Assembly (NCBI RefSeq): GCF_900141825.1
Contig: NZ_FQYQ01000003.1
Location: 62,001-126,000 of the forward strand
Direction: 5' to 3'
Origin: Pseudobutyrivibrio xylanivorans DSM 14809
GTDB taxonomy: Bacteria; Bacillota; Clostridia; Lachnospirales; Lachnospiraceae
Length of the DNA stretch: 64,000 bases
Shown here: positions 38,775 through 48,799 of the stretch, piece after piece
Layout of the letters: each line of letters begins with the position of its first letter
Numbering within the stretch: position 1 is the first letter of the stretch
Translations under genes and position numbers: made by a program
Notes under the pieces: model-generated
Seen by the model: only the letters and a program-made list of their open reading frames with translations
Databases searched by the model: none
Told to the model about the DNA's origin: nothing

Positions 38775-40867
38775 TACTTAACTGAATATAAAATCTCTCC
38801 ATAAGTTGGATATGGCCAGATATCGCTTGGTACTACTGTCTCAAGCTCATCTACAACCTCTCTAAGCTCATTCATGTCTGCAAAGATTACATCATGGTGG
38901 AACTTAGCAAGCTCGTATGTATCAGAAAGCTTCTTTGCACCTTCGATATCCTTCTCAAGCTTCTCAAGTCTCTTATCCATCTCTGTTGTAAGCTTAGCTG
39001 CTTTCTCAAGATGCTTCTTCTCAACTGATGAATCAACCTTAAGTCCTGTTGCCGCTTTAGCATTAAGTGTTTCAGCAAGTGTGTACTGATAATCTGATGC
39101 AGCTGCCATGATATCCCTCTTAACCATTGAATCAAATGTGAGAGCTTCAATATCGATTACCTTATAGTAATTCTCAAGCTGAATATCGTAACGACTTAAG
39201 ATTTCCTGCTCTGTAAATACACCGTGCTTAGTAAATACATCAATCGATTTCTTATCAACAAATGCTGGAAGGGCATCTACTGTAGACTTAAGATTCTTAA
39301 GACCACGCTTCTTAGCTTCCTTTACCCACTCTTCTGAGTAACCATTTCCGTTGAAGATGATTCTCTTATGAGCTGTAAGCTCTCTCTTAATAAGTTTATC
39401 AAGTGCCTTATCAAAGCTCTTTGCTTTCTCAAGCTCCTCTGCAAACTTATCAAGCTCCTCTGCAACGATTGTATTTAAGATTACGTTTGGTCCAGAGATA
39501 GATGCTGATGAACCAAGTGATCTAAACTCAAACTTATTACCTGTAAATGCAAATGGTGATGTTCTGTTTCTATCTGTAGTATCCTGTGAAATACTTGGGA
39601 TAACTGCAGCACCAATTGACATCTTTTTCTTCTTTACATCTGCATAATCCTTACCATCAATGATAGACTCAACAATTGCCTCAAGCTCATCACCAATGAA
39701 CATTGAGATGATTGCTGGTGGTGCCTCGTTTGCACCAAGTCTGTGATCATTTCCAGCAGAAGCAACAGATACTCGGAGTAACTCCTGATATTCATCAACA
39801 GCTTTGATCACGGCTGTGAGGAATAATAAGAACTGGGCATTTTGGGAAGGAGTAGCGCCTGGCTCTAACAGGTTCACTCCGGTATCTGTTGAAATAGACC
39901 AGTTGTTGTGCTTACCTGAACCATTGACACCAGCGAAAGGCTTCTCATGGAGCAGGCATGTCATGCCGTGTCTGCCTGCCACTACCTTCATCATCTCCAT
40001 GGTGAGTTGGTTATGATCGGTTGCTATATTAGTGGTTGAGAAAACTGGTGCAAGTTCGTGCTGTGCTGGAGCAACCTCGTTGTGCTTTGTCTTTGCGAGA
40101 ACTCCCAGCTTCCACAACTCCTCGTCTAACTCTTTCATGAAAGCCGATACTCTAGGCTTGATTGTTCCAAAATAGTGGTCCTCAAGTTCCTGTCCCTTTG
40201 GAGGCTTTGCTCCGAAAAGTGTACGGCCTGTGTAAATTAAATCTGGACGCTTGTTATACATCTCAGAATCAATAAGGAAATATTCCTGCTCTGGACCGAC
40301 TGTTGTAATAACTCTCTTTACTTCATCATGTCCGAAAAGCTTAAGTACTCTAACTGCTGACTTATCAAGTGCTTCCATTGAACGAAGAAGTGGTGTCTTC
40401 TTATCAAGTGCTTCACCTGAGTAAGAGCAAAATGCTGTAGGGATGCAAAGTGTATCATCTTTAATAAATACATAAGATGTTGGATCCCATGCTGTATAAC
40501 CTCTAGCCTCGAATGTAGCTCTAAGTCCGCCTGATGGGAATGAAGATGCATCAGGCTCGCCCTTAATAAGCTCCTTACCTGAGAAAGTCATAATAACCTT
40601 TCCACCTTCTTCTGGCTGAATAAATGAATCATGCTTTTCTGCTGTAACACCTGTCATTGGCTGGAACCAATGTGTGAAGTGTGTAGCACCAAGCTCAATA
40701 GCCCATTCCTTCATAGCATGTGCAATTACATTTGCAAGCTCTCTATCAAGTGGACGTCCCTCCTCTACTGTGTTTCGGAGCGCTTTATATGCGTCCTTTG
40801 GAAGTCTTTCCTTCATAGTTTCGTCGTTAAAGACTTTAGAACCAAAAATTTCTGTTACCTTGCTCAT
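38774..40867 (-). CDS. glnN: Glutamine synthetase type III, GlnN
   Basis: 697 residues from the ATG at 40867, with AAGGAGG nine to ten nt upstream; a longer frame to 40903 overlaps asnB and is not needed. GSIII signatures: FTHWFQPMTGVTAEKHDSF, GGLRATFEARGYTAWDPTS, TVGPEQEYFLID, TKHNEVAPAQHELAPVF, FAGVNGSGKHNNWS and NRTSPFAFTGNKFEFRSLGS. C-terminal helical extension characteristic of GSIII. Follows asnB by 16 nt, so the two are co-transcribed from the asnB leader. The presence of both GSI-like and GSIII genes in one cluster points to heavy reliance on ammonium, as in rumen bacteria. Confidence 0.96.
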   Translation of the reverse strand: MSKVTEIFGSKVFNDETMKERLPKDAYKALRNTVEEGRPLDRELANVIAHAMKEWAIELGATHFTHWFQPMTGVTAEKHDSFIQPEEGGKVIMTFSGKELIKGEPDASSFPSGGLRATFEARGYTAWDPTSYVFIKDDTLCIPTAFCSYSGEALDKKTPLLRSMEALDKSAVRVLKLFGHDEVKRVITTVGPEQEYFLIDSEMYNKRPDLIYTGRTLFGAKPPKGQELEDHYFGTIKPRVSAFMKELDEELWKLGVLAKTKHNEVAPAQHELAPVFSTTNIATDHNQLTMEMMKVVAGRHGMTCLLHEKPFAGVNGSGKHNNWSISTDTGVNLLEPGATPSQNAQFLLFLTAVIKAVDEYQELLRVSVASAGNDHRLGANEAPPAIISMFIGDELEAIVESIIDGKDYADVKKKKMSIGAAVIPSISQDTTDRNRTSPFAFTGNKFEFRSLGSSASISGPNVILNTIVAEELDKFAEELEKAKSFDKALDKLIKRELTAHKRIIFNGNGYSEEWVKEAKKRGLKNLKSTVDALPAFVDKKSIDVFTKHGVFTEQEILSRYDIQLENYYKVIDIEALTFDSMVKRDIMAAASDYQYTLAETLNAKAATGLKVDSSVEKKHLEKAAKLTTEMDKRLEKLEKDIEGAKKLSDTYELAKFHHDVIFADMNELREVVDELETVVPSDIWPYPTYGEILYSVK

Positions 40868-40883
40868 ATCATTATTCCTCCTT

Positions 40884-42470
40884 TTAAATTCCACTAGCTC
40901 CATAATTTGATAATACTCTTGCCGATGGGTCGTTTACGTTGCATCCTTCCCAATTTTTATTTGGCATCCAGAAGTCTACAATCATTTCTGCCTGACCTGG
41001 ATAATACTTTTCAAATAAATCTCTATAAAGGAGAGATTCCTTTGTGAATGGTGTTCTGTATTCGTATTTACGTTTTGCATTCTCGAGGTCTTCATCTGAA
41101 TAAATACTATTTGCATACTCCTTTAAGTAATAAACCATTGAATGTCCAACTGCGTCGGAAAATGCCGCCTTCTCTCTGAAGAGAATGTCGTAAGGCAGGT
41201 AATCGTCTCCCTCGAATGCATGCCTTAATAAATATTTTCCTTTGTTATACTTATTCATTTTTATTTCAGGATTAATGCTCATAACATAATCCACAAAGGC
41301 TAAATCTCCAAATGGAACTCTTGCTTCCATTGAATGAACTGAGATACATCTGTCAGCTCTTAGTACATCGTACATATAAAGCTCTCTCAGTCTCTTCTCT
41401 GCTTCAAGCTGAAACTCTTCAGCATTAGGAGCAAAATCTGTATATTTATATCCGAAAATCTCATCTGAAATCTCACCGGTGAGAAGTACTCTCACCTCTG
41501 GGAATTCTTTCTTTATACCCTTGCAAATCAGGTACATTCCCATGCTGGCTCTTATTGTTGTGATGTCGTATGTTCCAAGAGCAGCAACAACTTCTTCTAA
41601 GGATTCAAGAACGATGTCCTTGTTGATGATAATTTCGTGATGCTCACTTCCAATGTAATCAGCAACTTCTTTTGCATATTTAAGATCGATGGCATCTTCA
41701 TTCATTCCAATTGCGAATGTTTTGATTGGCTTGTCCATCATCTTCTGTGCAACGGCACATACCAGTGAAGAATCAAGTCCTCCTGAAAGAAGGAAACCAA
41801 CTGGTGCATCTGCATCAAGTCTCTTTTCAATGCCTGCTACAAGAAGTTCTTTAATCTTTGCTGACGCGTCCTCTACTCCGTCCTTACTGTAAGGCTTGCG
41901 CTCTGCCAAATCTCTGTAGCAAATGAACTGACCACCCTTGTAGTAATGTCCCGGTGGAAACGGCTTAACCTCATCTGTAAGACCTATTAAGTTCTTTGCC
42001 TCAGAAGCAAACATAATTGAACCAGCTTTATCGTATCCATAGAACAAAGGTCTGATTCCGATTGGATCTCTTGCTGCTACCAAATCGTCTTCCTCTTTGT
42101 CGTAGATGACCATTGCAAATTCTGCATCCAGCTTTTCAAACATCTCTGTACCGTATTTACGATACATTGGTAAGATGATTTCACAATCGCTGTCACTTAA
42201 GAACTTGTAACCATCTGCTCTCAGCTCTTCTCTCACTGGCTTGAATCCGTATAGCTCACCGTTGCAGATTACATAATTGCCATCCAGTTCAAAGGGCTGC
42301 ATTCCTGCCTCCGTAAGGCCCATAATTGATAATCTTTGGAATCCCAGGACCGAATCGTTTATGCGTATCACCTTTTGCATATCTGGTCCTCTAGACACTG
42401 TTTTAGAGAATGCCGCTTCAAAATCTTTCATGTCGACGTGGCATTTGCTTAAAGCCATAATTGAACACAT
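40884..42470 (-). CDS. asnB: Asparagine synthetase (glutamine-hydrolysing) AsnB
   Basis: 528 residues. The chosen ATG at 42470 gives N-terminal MCSIMALSK, so Cys2 is the class II glutaminase nucleophile; a longer frame to 42518 would bury it and overlaps the leader. GGAAGGTG precedes the start. Glutaminase motifs: RGPDMQKV, FQRLSIMGL, VICNGELYG. Synthetase domain: GFLLSGGLDSSLVCA PP-loop, GEISDEIFGY, and SVHSMEARVPFGD. Expression is controlled by the ANTAR leader upstream. Confidence 0.93.
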   Translation of the reverse strand: MCSIMALSKCHVDMKDFEAAFSKTVSRGPDMQKVIRINDSVLGFQRLSIMGLTEAGMQPFELDGNYVICNGELYGFKPVREELRADGYKFLSDSDCEIILPMYRKYGTEMFEKLDAEFAMVIYDKEEDDLVAARDPIGIRPLFYGYDKAGSIMFASEAKNLIGLTDEVKPFPPGHYYKGGQFICYRDLAERKPYSKDGVEDASAKIKELLVAGIEKRLDADAPVGFLLSGGLDSSLVCAVAQKMMDKPIKTFAIGMNEDAIDLKYAKEVADYIGSEHHEIIINKDIVLESLEEVVAALGTYDITTIRASMGMYLICKGIKKEFPEVRVLLTGEISDEIFGYKYTDFAPNAEEFQLEAEKRLRELYMYDVLRADRCISVHSMEARVPFGDLAFVDYVMSINPEIKMNKYNKGKYLLRHAFEGDDYLPYDILFREKAAFSDAVGHSMVYYLKEYANSIYSDEDLENAKRKYEYRTPFTKESLLYRDLFEKYYPGQAEMIVDFWMPNKNWEGCNVNDPSARVLSNYGASGI

Positions 42471-42495
42471 ATAAATCACCTTCCCAGTATGAAAC

Positions 42496-42547
42496 AAAAA
42501 AGGCGCCGTGAGAAACACATTAAGTGTTTCTCACGACGCCTTTGTCG
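42496..42547 (-). promoter_or_regulatory. ANTAR hairpin / terminator leader of asnB-glnN
   Basis: On minus: CGAC-AAAGGC-GTCG (42534-42547), then the terminator GGCGTCGTGAGAAACAC-TTAAT-GTGTTTCTCACGGCGCC (17 bp, one wobble) and six T (42496-42501). The 3' side of the hexaloop hairpin is the 5' side of the terminator stem, so the two are mutually exclusive. Confidence 0.88.
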
Positions 42548-42571
42548 TTCCATTGATTTTTATTGATTTGA

Positions 42572-42600
42572 ATAATAAAACTTTGTTAATTCGTTGTCAA
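42572..42600 (-). promoter_or_regulatory. Promoter of asnB-glnN
   Basis: TTGACA (42595-42600), 17-nt spacer, TATTAT (42572-42577). Transcription would start near 42565, about 20 nt before the ANTAR hairpin; there is little room for a second upstream hairpin. Confidence 0.75.
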
Positions 42601-42609
42601 CAACTTTTT

Positions 42610-44106
42610 TTATAAATTTGAATATCCCATCAGATATTCATCTACTTCACGGGCACAATCACGGCCCTGACGAATGGCCTTTACAACCAGAGACTGGCCT
42701 GTATGCATATCTCCAGCTGTGAATACTTTCTTCACATTTGTGGCGAAAGAATTCGCATTTACGGATGCAACGTTAGTACGTCCATCCACATCTACCTTGA
42801 ATGCCTTTGTAACATAATCCTGTGAACCAAGGAATCCTGCTGCGATAAGGCAAAGCTGACATGGTACTTCCTTTTCTGTGCCATCAACTGGTACCATCAT
42901 CTTTCGGCCTGTCTTCTTGTCCACCTGTGACTCTAAAGATACTAAGACTGCAGACTTAAGGTTGCCATTTTTGTCGGTCTTAAATTCTTTGACAGTTGTG
43001 GTGTAAACACGTGGGTCATGACCAAACTTTACAATAGCCTCCTGCTGACCGTAATCAGTCTTGCACACAAGTGGCCACTGTGGCCATGGATTGGACTCAG
43101 CACGAACATCTGGAGCCTTTGGCATCATCTCCAGCTGAATAACAGATTTACAACCGTGACGAATAGCTGTACCTACACAGTCATTTCCTGTATCACCACC
43201 ACCTATGATAATTACATCTTTACCTTTGGCAGAAATATATTCACCATCAACAAGCTGCATATTATTAGCCCAGAGGCACTTTGTAGTCGAGGTAAGGAAA
43301 TCTACAGCAAAATGTATACCCTTAGCCTCCTTACGGCCTGTAGCCGCTATATCTCTAGGATTAGATGAACCACAGCAAAGAATTACAGCATCATATTTTG
43401 ATACCACATCATTTGCCTTAACGTTATCACCTACATTCGCATTTACGATAAAGCTTACGCCTTCCTGCTCCATTATCTTTACCTTACGGTCAATAATCTG
43501 CTTTTCAAGCTTCATGTTTGGAATACCGTAGCGGAGCAAGCCGCCCACTTTATCATTTCTCTCATATACAGTGACACTGTGGCCACGTCTGTTAAGCTGA
43601 TCTGCCACCGCAAGACCTGCAGGGCCTGAGCCAATTACAGCAACGCGCTTTCCAGTGCGTACCTTTGGTGGCTTTGCATCCGCAAGACCATTCGCATATG
43701 CGTATTCAATGATAGCCATCTCATTTTCCTTTGTAGAGACAGCATCACCATTAAGGCCACAGGTGCATGCCTTCTCACAAAGAGCAGGACATACTCTGCA
43801 GGTAAATTCTGGGAAATTGCTTGTCTTGTGAAGACGTCTGTAAGCCATCTCATAATTTCCCTGATATACTAAATCATTCCACTCAGGAATCAGGTTGTTA
43901 AGAGGACAGCCTGAAGTCATCCCCTTAATTGTCATACCTGCCTGGCAAAATGGAACACCACACTCCATGCAACGGGCAGCCTGCTTCTGCTGCTCCTCCT
44001 TTGAAAGTGGTGTATGAAATTCATTAAAATTCTTTATACGGCAAAGAGGACTAACTGCAGAAGCCTCTTTGCGCTCATATTCTAAAAATCCTGTTGGCTT
44101 TCCCAT
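42610..44106 (-). CDS. gltD: Glutamate synthase small subunit GltD
   Basis: 498 residues. N-terminal ferredoxin-like 4Fe-4S region with Cys clusters (RCMECGVPFCQAGM, GCPLNNLIPEWN, then CRVCPALCEKACTCGL), FAD-binding VAVIGSGPAGLAVADQL, NAD(P)H-binding DVIIIGGGDTGNDCVG, and the C-terminal VFTAGDMHTGQSLVVKAI. Supplies electrons to GltB for glutamine + 2-oxoglutarate to two glutamate. 15 nt downstream of gltB. Confidence 0.96.
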   Translation of the reverse strand: MGKPTGFLEYERKEASAVSPLCRIKNFNEFHTPLSKEEQQKQAARCMECGVPFCQAGMTIKGMTSGCPLNNLIPEWNDLVYQGNYEMAYRRLHKTSNFPEFTCRVCPALCEKACTCGLNGDAVSTKENEMAIIEYAYANGLADAKPPKVRTGKRVAVIGSGPAGLAVADQLNRRGHSVTVYERNDKVGGLLRYGIPNMKLEKQIIDRKVKIMEQEGVSFIVNANVGDNVKANDVVSKYDAVILCCGSSNPRDIAATGRKEAKGIHFAVDFLTSTTKCLWANNMQLVDGEYISAKGKDVIIIGGGDTGNDCVGTAIRHGCKSVIQLEMMPKAPDVRAESNPWPQWPLVCKTDYGQQEAIVKFGHDPRVYTTTVKEFKTDKNGNLKSAVLVSLESQVDKKTGRKMMVPVDGTEKEVPCQLCLIAAGFLGSQDYVTKAFKVDVDGRTNVASVNANSFATNVKKVFTAGDMHTGQSLVVKAIRQGRDCAREVDEYLMGYSNL

Positions 44107-44121
44107 GATAATCCTTCCCTC

Positions 44122-47100
44122 CTATCGACATAACAAATTAAAAGCTTCAATCTGTGCCTGCTCAGAAGACAATCCTTTTTCCTCCATCTGAACGATAGTC
44201 TGCATCATCTTCTTATAGTCGAATGGCACAATTCTCTTGAACTTAGGAAGGTACTCGCTGAAGTTTTCGTATACTTCCTTACCCTTCACAGAGCCTGTTG
44301 CCTTGACATGCTCCTTAATGATTTCCTTAAGCTCTAAAACATCATATTTATCTGTTACAGTCTCAAGGCTTACCATAGATTTATTAAGCCTCTTATAAAG
44401 TGTTGCATCCTCATCAAGAACGTATGCAATACCACCTGACATACCGGCAGCAAAGTTCTTTCCTGTTGTACCAAGAACTACTACACGACCGCCTGTCATG
44501 TACTCACATCCATGATCTCCACAGCCTTCTACTACTGCTGTCGCTCCGGAATTACGAACTGCAAAACGCTCTCCGGCAACACCATTTATAAATGCTTTAC
44601 CACTTGTAGCACCGTAAAGCGCAACGTTACCAATGATGATATTCTCATCCTGCTTGTAGGTCGCTTCCTTTGATGGATAAACTACAAGCTTTCCACCTGA
44701 AAGTCCCTTACCGAAGTAATCGTTAGAATCTCCTTCGAGCTCTAAAGTAAGTCCCTTAGGAATAAATGCGCCGAAGGACTGACCACCTGCACCGTGGCAG
44801 CTAACCTTGTATGTATCCTCTTCAAGACTCTCTCCAAAGTGACGAGTAAGCTCAGCACCAAGAAGTGTTCCAAGGCTTCGATCTGTATTAGAAATATCTA
44901 CAGAAAGTTCTCCGGCCTTTCCTGACTTAATTGAGCTTGAAAGCTTCTTAAGAAGAATCTTCTCATCAACAGTCTTCTCAAGCTCAAAGTTATATACATT
45001 CTTGTTCTCGTAAGAAATCTTCTCACCCTCGAATGGATTATTAAGAACTGCAGACATATCAACCTTGCCATAGGCACCGTTCTTGCAGTTTTCCTTAACC
45101 TTAAGTAAATCTGTACGTCCACAAAGCTCATCTACAGTCTTACAGCCAAGCTCTGCCATGTATTCACGAAGCTCCTGAGCGATAAAACGCATAAAGTTAA
45201 CAACGTATTCTGGCTTTCCTGCGAAACGCTTTCTAAGCTCTGGATTCTGTGTAGCTACGCCAACTGGGCATGTATCAAGGTTACATACACGCATCATTAC
45301 GCAACCCATGGTTACAAGTGGGGCTGTAGCGAAACCAAACTCCTCTGCACCAAGAGCACATGCAATAGCTACGTCACGACCGCTCATAAGCTTTCCATCT
45401 GTCTCAATAACGACCTTATTTCTAAGACCATTCATCATAAGAGTCTGATGAGCCTCAGCAAGACCAAGCTCCCATGGCAGACCTGCATTGTGAATAGATG
45501 ACTTTGGAGCTGCACCTGTACCACCGTCATAGCCTGAAATAAGAATTACCTGTGCACCTGCTTTTGCTACACCAGAAGCGATTGTACCTACACCAGCCTC
45601 TGATACAAGCTTTACAGAAATACGAGCATCCTTATTTGCATTTTTCAAATCATAAATAAGCTCTGCCAAATCCTCGATTGAATAGATATCGTGATGAGGT
45701 GGTGGCGAAATAAGAGCAACACCTGGAGTAGAAAGACGAGTCTTTGCAATCCAAGGGTAAACCTTCTTTCCTGGAAGATGTCCACCTTCACCTGGCTTAG
45801 CACCCTGTGCCATCTTAATTTGGATTTCCTTGGCGCTAACAAGGTACTTACTTGTTACACCAAAGCGACCTGATGCTACCTGCTTGATTGCAGAGCAACG
45901 GTTAAGACCATCTGGTCCAATCTCATATCTCTCGTCTTCCTCACCACCTTCACCAGAATTTGACTTTCCGTGAAGCATATTCATGGCAATAGCCATAGTC
46001 TCATGAGCTTCCTTTGAGATAGAACCATAACTCATTGCACCAGTTTTAAATCTCTTAACGATAGAATCTACTGATTCTACCTCATCGATACTGATACCCT
46101 TCTTAGGATATTTAAAATCAATAAGACCTCTAAGGTTTCTAATATTATCCTCTTCATTTACTAAGCTAGTGTATTCCTTAAAGGTATTGTAATCTCCTGT
46201 TCTTGTAGAAAGCTGAAGGAGATGAATTGTAGCTGGATTATAAAGATGCTCCTCTGCTCCTGAGCGCATCTTGTGCTGACCTCTTGAATCAAGAGTCTCA
46301 TCTACATCTAAATCAAGTGGATCAAAGGCATGTGAGTGCTGCATATCCACCTGCTCCTGAATATCCTTTAATGTAATTCCACCAATTCGGCTGATGGTTC
46401 CTGTAAAGTACTTATCAATTACATCAGAGCTAATACCTATAGCCTCAAAAATCTTAGCACCCTGATATGACTGAACTGTAGAAATACCCATCTTTGATGC
46501 GATCTTGATAATGCCTGAAATAACAGCCTCGTTATATGCATCAATAGCTGCATGGACATCCTTCTGAAGCTGTCCTTTCTGGATAAGCTCAGCGATTGTC
46601 TCCTGTGCAAGATATGGGTTGATAGCAGAAGCACCATAACCTAAAAGTGTTGCAAAATGGTGTACCTCTCTAGGTTCACCAGATTCAAGAATAACTGAAA
46701 GGCTTGTACGCTTCTTTGTCTGAACCAAATGACGCTGTACAGCGGCAACTGCAAGGAGTGATGGAATTGCCACATGGTTTTCATCAACACCTCTATCTGA
46801 AAGAATGATGATATTTGCACCCTCTCTGTTTACTCTGTCTACCTCAACAAAAAGATGCTCGATAGCCTTCTCCAAAGAAGTATTCTTATAGTAAATGATT
46901 GGCACTGTTTCAGCCTTAAGACCTGGCACCTTCATAGACTTAATCTTCATCAAATCTGTTGTTGTAAGGATTGGGTTGTTAATCTGGAGCATGTTGCAGT
47001 TTTCTTCCTTTTCTTCAAGGACGTTTCCTGCTGTTCCAAGATAAATAGTTGTAGCAGTAACAATCTCCTCACGAATAGAATCGATTGGTGGATTTGTTAC

Positions 47101-48654
47101 CTGTGCAAAAAGCTGCTTGAAGTAATTAAATAATGGCTGATGATGCTTTGATAAAACGGCAAGTGGTACATCAATACCCATTGCACCTGTATTCTCACCA
47201 CCATTTAATGCCATTGGAAGGATAGAATCCTTAATCTCTTCATATGAATATCCAAAGGCCTTCTGAAGCTTATCTCTCTCAGCCTGAGAATATACTGGCA
47301 CAGATTCATTAGGAATCTTAATGTCTGCAAGGTGAGCAAGATTTGCATCAAGCCACTGACCGTATGGCTGACGTGCCGCAAATGTAGCCTTAAGCTCGTC
47401 ATCTGCAATAAGTCTGCCCTCTACAGTATCAACAAGAAGCATCTTGCCTGGCTTTAATCTATCCTTTGCCTTAATTCTGCTCTCCTCGATTGGAAGTACA
47501 CCAACCTCTGAAGAAAGAATAAGGTAATCATCATTTGTAATATAGTATCTTGATGGGCGAAGACCATTTCTATCAAGAACGGCACCCATAATATCTCCAT
47601 CTGAGAAAAGGATTGATGCAGGTCCATCCCATGGCTCCATCATTGTTGAATAATACTGATAGAAGTCACGACGAGCCTGCTCCATAGCCTTATTCTTTAC
47701 CCATGGCTCTGGAATTGTAATCATAACAGCAAGTGGAAGTGGCATGCCGTTCATTACAAGGAACTCCAAAGCATTATCAAGCATGGCTGAATCAGAACCT
47801 GCCTGATTACATACTGGGGTAATCTTTGTCATCTCAGATTCAAGAACCTGCGATACCATTGTCTCTTCACGTGAAAGCATCTTATCTGCATTACCCTTTA
47901 TTGTGTTAATCTCACCATTATGCACAATAAAGCGGTTTGGATGAGCACGCTCCCATGAAGGATTTGTATTTGTTGAAAATCTTGAGTGAACTGTAGCGAT
48001 AGCTGACTCATAATCAGGGTCCTGGAGATCCTCGAAGAAAAGTCGAAGCTGATCAACTAAGAACATTCCTTTATATACGATAGTTCTGCTAGAAAGAGAA
48101 GCTACATATGTATCCTCAGCAGTTTGCTCGAAGACACGACGTGCCACGTAAAGCTTTCTATCAAAATCAAGTCCCTTCTTACAGTCTGCTGGCTTTTTAA
48201 TGAATCCCTGCATTATATGAGGCATACATTCTACTGCCAGTTTTCCAAGAATTTCTGCCTTTGTTGGAACCTCTCTCCAACCTAAAAATTCCAAGCCTTC
48301 CTTCTCTGCAATGATTTCGAACATCTTCATGGCTTGTTTTCTCTTCAACTCATCCTGAGGGAAGAAAAACATACCCACTCCGTATTCTCTCTCATCACCA
48401 ATAGCAATGCCTGAAGCCTTACAAGCTTTCTTGAAAAACTTATGAGAAATCTGAAGTAAAATACCTACGCCGTCACCTGTTTCTCCAGCTGCATCCTTAC
48501 CGGCTCTGTGCTCAAGATTTTCTACAATCTTTAAAGCATCTGATACAGTCTGATGAGTCTTGATTCCTTTGATTGAAACAACTGCTCCGATTCCGCAATT
48601 ATCGTGCTCAAAGGCTGGATTGTATAATCCCATCTGCTGATTGCAATTATCCAT
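44122..48654 (-). CDS. gltB: Glutamate synthase large subunit GltB
   Basis: 1510 residues from the ATG at 48654, which is eight nt after GGAAGGAG. The N-terminal glutaminase has its nucleophile in HDNCGIGAVV, about residue 25, probably after propeptide removal. RFSTNTNPSWERAHPNRFIVHNGEINT and GMPLP are typical of the glutaminase. The FMN/synthase domain contains MSYGSISKEAHE, AKPGEGGHLPGKKV, GYDGGTGAAPKSS and CPVGVATQNPELRKRF with the 3Fe-4S cysteines. The C-terminal GXGXG beta-helix shows GGKLVVYPSKEATY and GGRVVVLGTTGKNFAAGMSGG. Controlled by the ANTAR leader at 48685-48740. Confidence 0.97.
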   Translation of the reverse strand: MDNCNQQMGLYNPAFEHDNCGIGAVVSIKGIKTHQTVSDALKIVENLEHRAGKDAAGETGDGVGILLQISHKFFKKACKASGIAIGDEREYGVGMFFFPQDELKRKQAMKMFEIIAEKEGLEFLGWREVPTKAEILGKLAVECMPHIMQGFIKKPADCKKGLDFDRKLYVARRVFEQTAEDTYVASLSSRTIVYKGMFLVDQLRLFFEDLQDPDYESAIATVHSRFSTNTNPSWERAHPNRFIVHNGEINTIKGNADKMLSREETMVSQVLESEMTKITPVCNQAGSDSAMLDNALEFLVMNGMPLPLAVMITIPEPWVKNKAMEQARRDFYQYYSTMMEPWDGPASILFSDGDIMGAVLDRNGLRPSRYYITNDDYLILSSEVGVLPIEESRIKAKDRLKPGKMLLVDTVEGRLIADDELKATFAARQPYGQWLDANLAHLADIKIPNESVPVYSQAERDKLQKAFGYSYEEIKDSILPMALNGGENTGAMGIDVPLAVLSKHHQPLFNYFKQLFAQVTNPPIDSIREEIVTATTIYLGTAGNVLEEKEENCNMLQINNPILTTTDLMKIKSMKVPGLKAETVPIIYYKNTSLEKAIEHLFVEVDRVNREGANIIILSDRGVDENHVAIPSLLAVAAVQRHLVQTKKRTSLSVILESGEPREVHHFATLLGYGASAINPYLAQETIAELIQKGQLQKDVHAAIDAYNEAVISGIIKIASKMGISTVQSYQGAKIFEAIGISSDVIDKYFTGTISRIGGITLKDIQEQVDMQHSHAFDPLDLDVDETLDSRGQHKMRSGAEEHLYNPATIHLLQLSTRTGDYNTFKEYTSLVNEEDNIRNLRGLIDFKYPKKGISIDEVESVDSIVKRFKTGAMSYGSISKEAHETMAIAMNMLHGKSNSGEGGEEDERYEIGPDGLNRCSAIKQVASGRFGVTSKYLVSAKEIQIKMAQGAKPGEGGHLPGKKVYPWIAKTRLSTPGVALISPPPHHDIYSIEDLAELIYDLKNANKDARISVKLVSEAGVGTIASGVAKAGAQVILISGYDGGTGAAPKSSIHNAGLPWELGLAEAHQTLMMNGLRNKVVIETDGKLMSGRDVAIACALGAEEFGFATAPLVTMGCVMMRVCNLDTCPVGVATQNPELRKRFAGKPEYVVNFMRFIAQELREYMAELGCKTVDELCGRTDLLKVKENCKNGAYGKVDMSAVLNNPFEGEKISYENKNVYNFELEKTVDEKILLKKLSSSIKSGKAGELSVDISNTDRSLGTLLGAELTRHFGESLEEDTYKVSCHGAGGQSFGAFIPKGLTLELEGDSNDYFGKGLSGGKLVVYPSKEATYKQDENIIIGNVALYGATSGKAFINGVAGERFAVRNSGATAVVEGCGDHGCEYMTGGRVVVLGTTGKNFAAGMSGGIAYVLDEDATLYKRLNKSMVSLETVTDKYDVLELKEIIKEHVKATGSVKGKEVYENFSEYLPKFKRIVPFDYKKMMQTIVQMEEKGLSSEQAQIEAFNLLCR

Positions 48655-48684
48655 GTTCGCTACTCCTTCCACATTTTACATAAC

Positions 48685-48740
48685 AAAAAAGACGTCTAAA
48701 GAGACTTCCCCTAAGGAAATTTCTTTAGACGCCTTTGTCT
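48685..48740 (-). promoter_or_regulatory. ANTAR hairpin / terminator leader of gltBD
   Basis: On minus: AGAC-AAAGGC-GTCT (48727-48740); then a terminator with outer stem GCGTCTAAAGA / TCTTTAGACGT and an inner AATTTCC/GGGGAAGT stem, followed by six T (48685-48690). Same arrangement as the amtB, asnB and glnA leaders. Confidence 0.87.
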
Positions 48741-48748
48741 TGTGCAAA

Positions 48749-48777
48749 ACTATACAACTTTTTAAATTTTTATGCAA
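48749..48777 (-). promoter_or_regulatory. Promoter of gltBD
   Basis: TTGCAT (48772-48777), 17-nt spacer, TATAGT (48749-48754). The start site would fall near 48743, so the RNA begins only a few bases before the hexaloop hairpin, leaving no room for a second ANTAR hairpin upstream. Confidence 0.75.
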
Positions 48778-48799
48778 GGGAATTTTTCTAAAAAATCTC

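Noticed and set aside
42471-42518. Longer AsnB N-terminus
   Set aside because: Class II glutaminases need the nucleophilic Cys next to the N-terminus, which the ATG at 42470 gives; the extension also overlaps the terminator hairpin.
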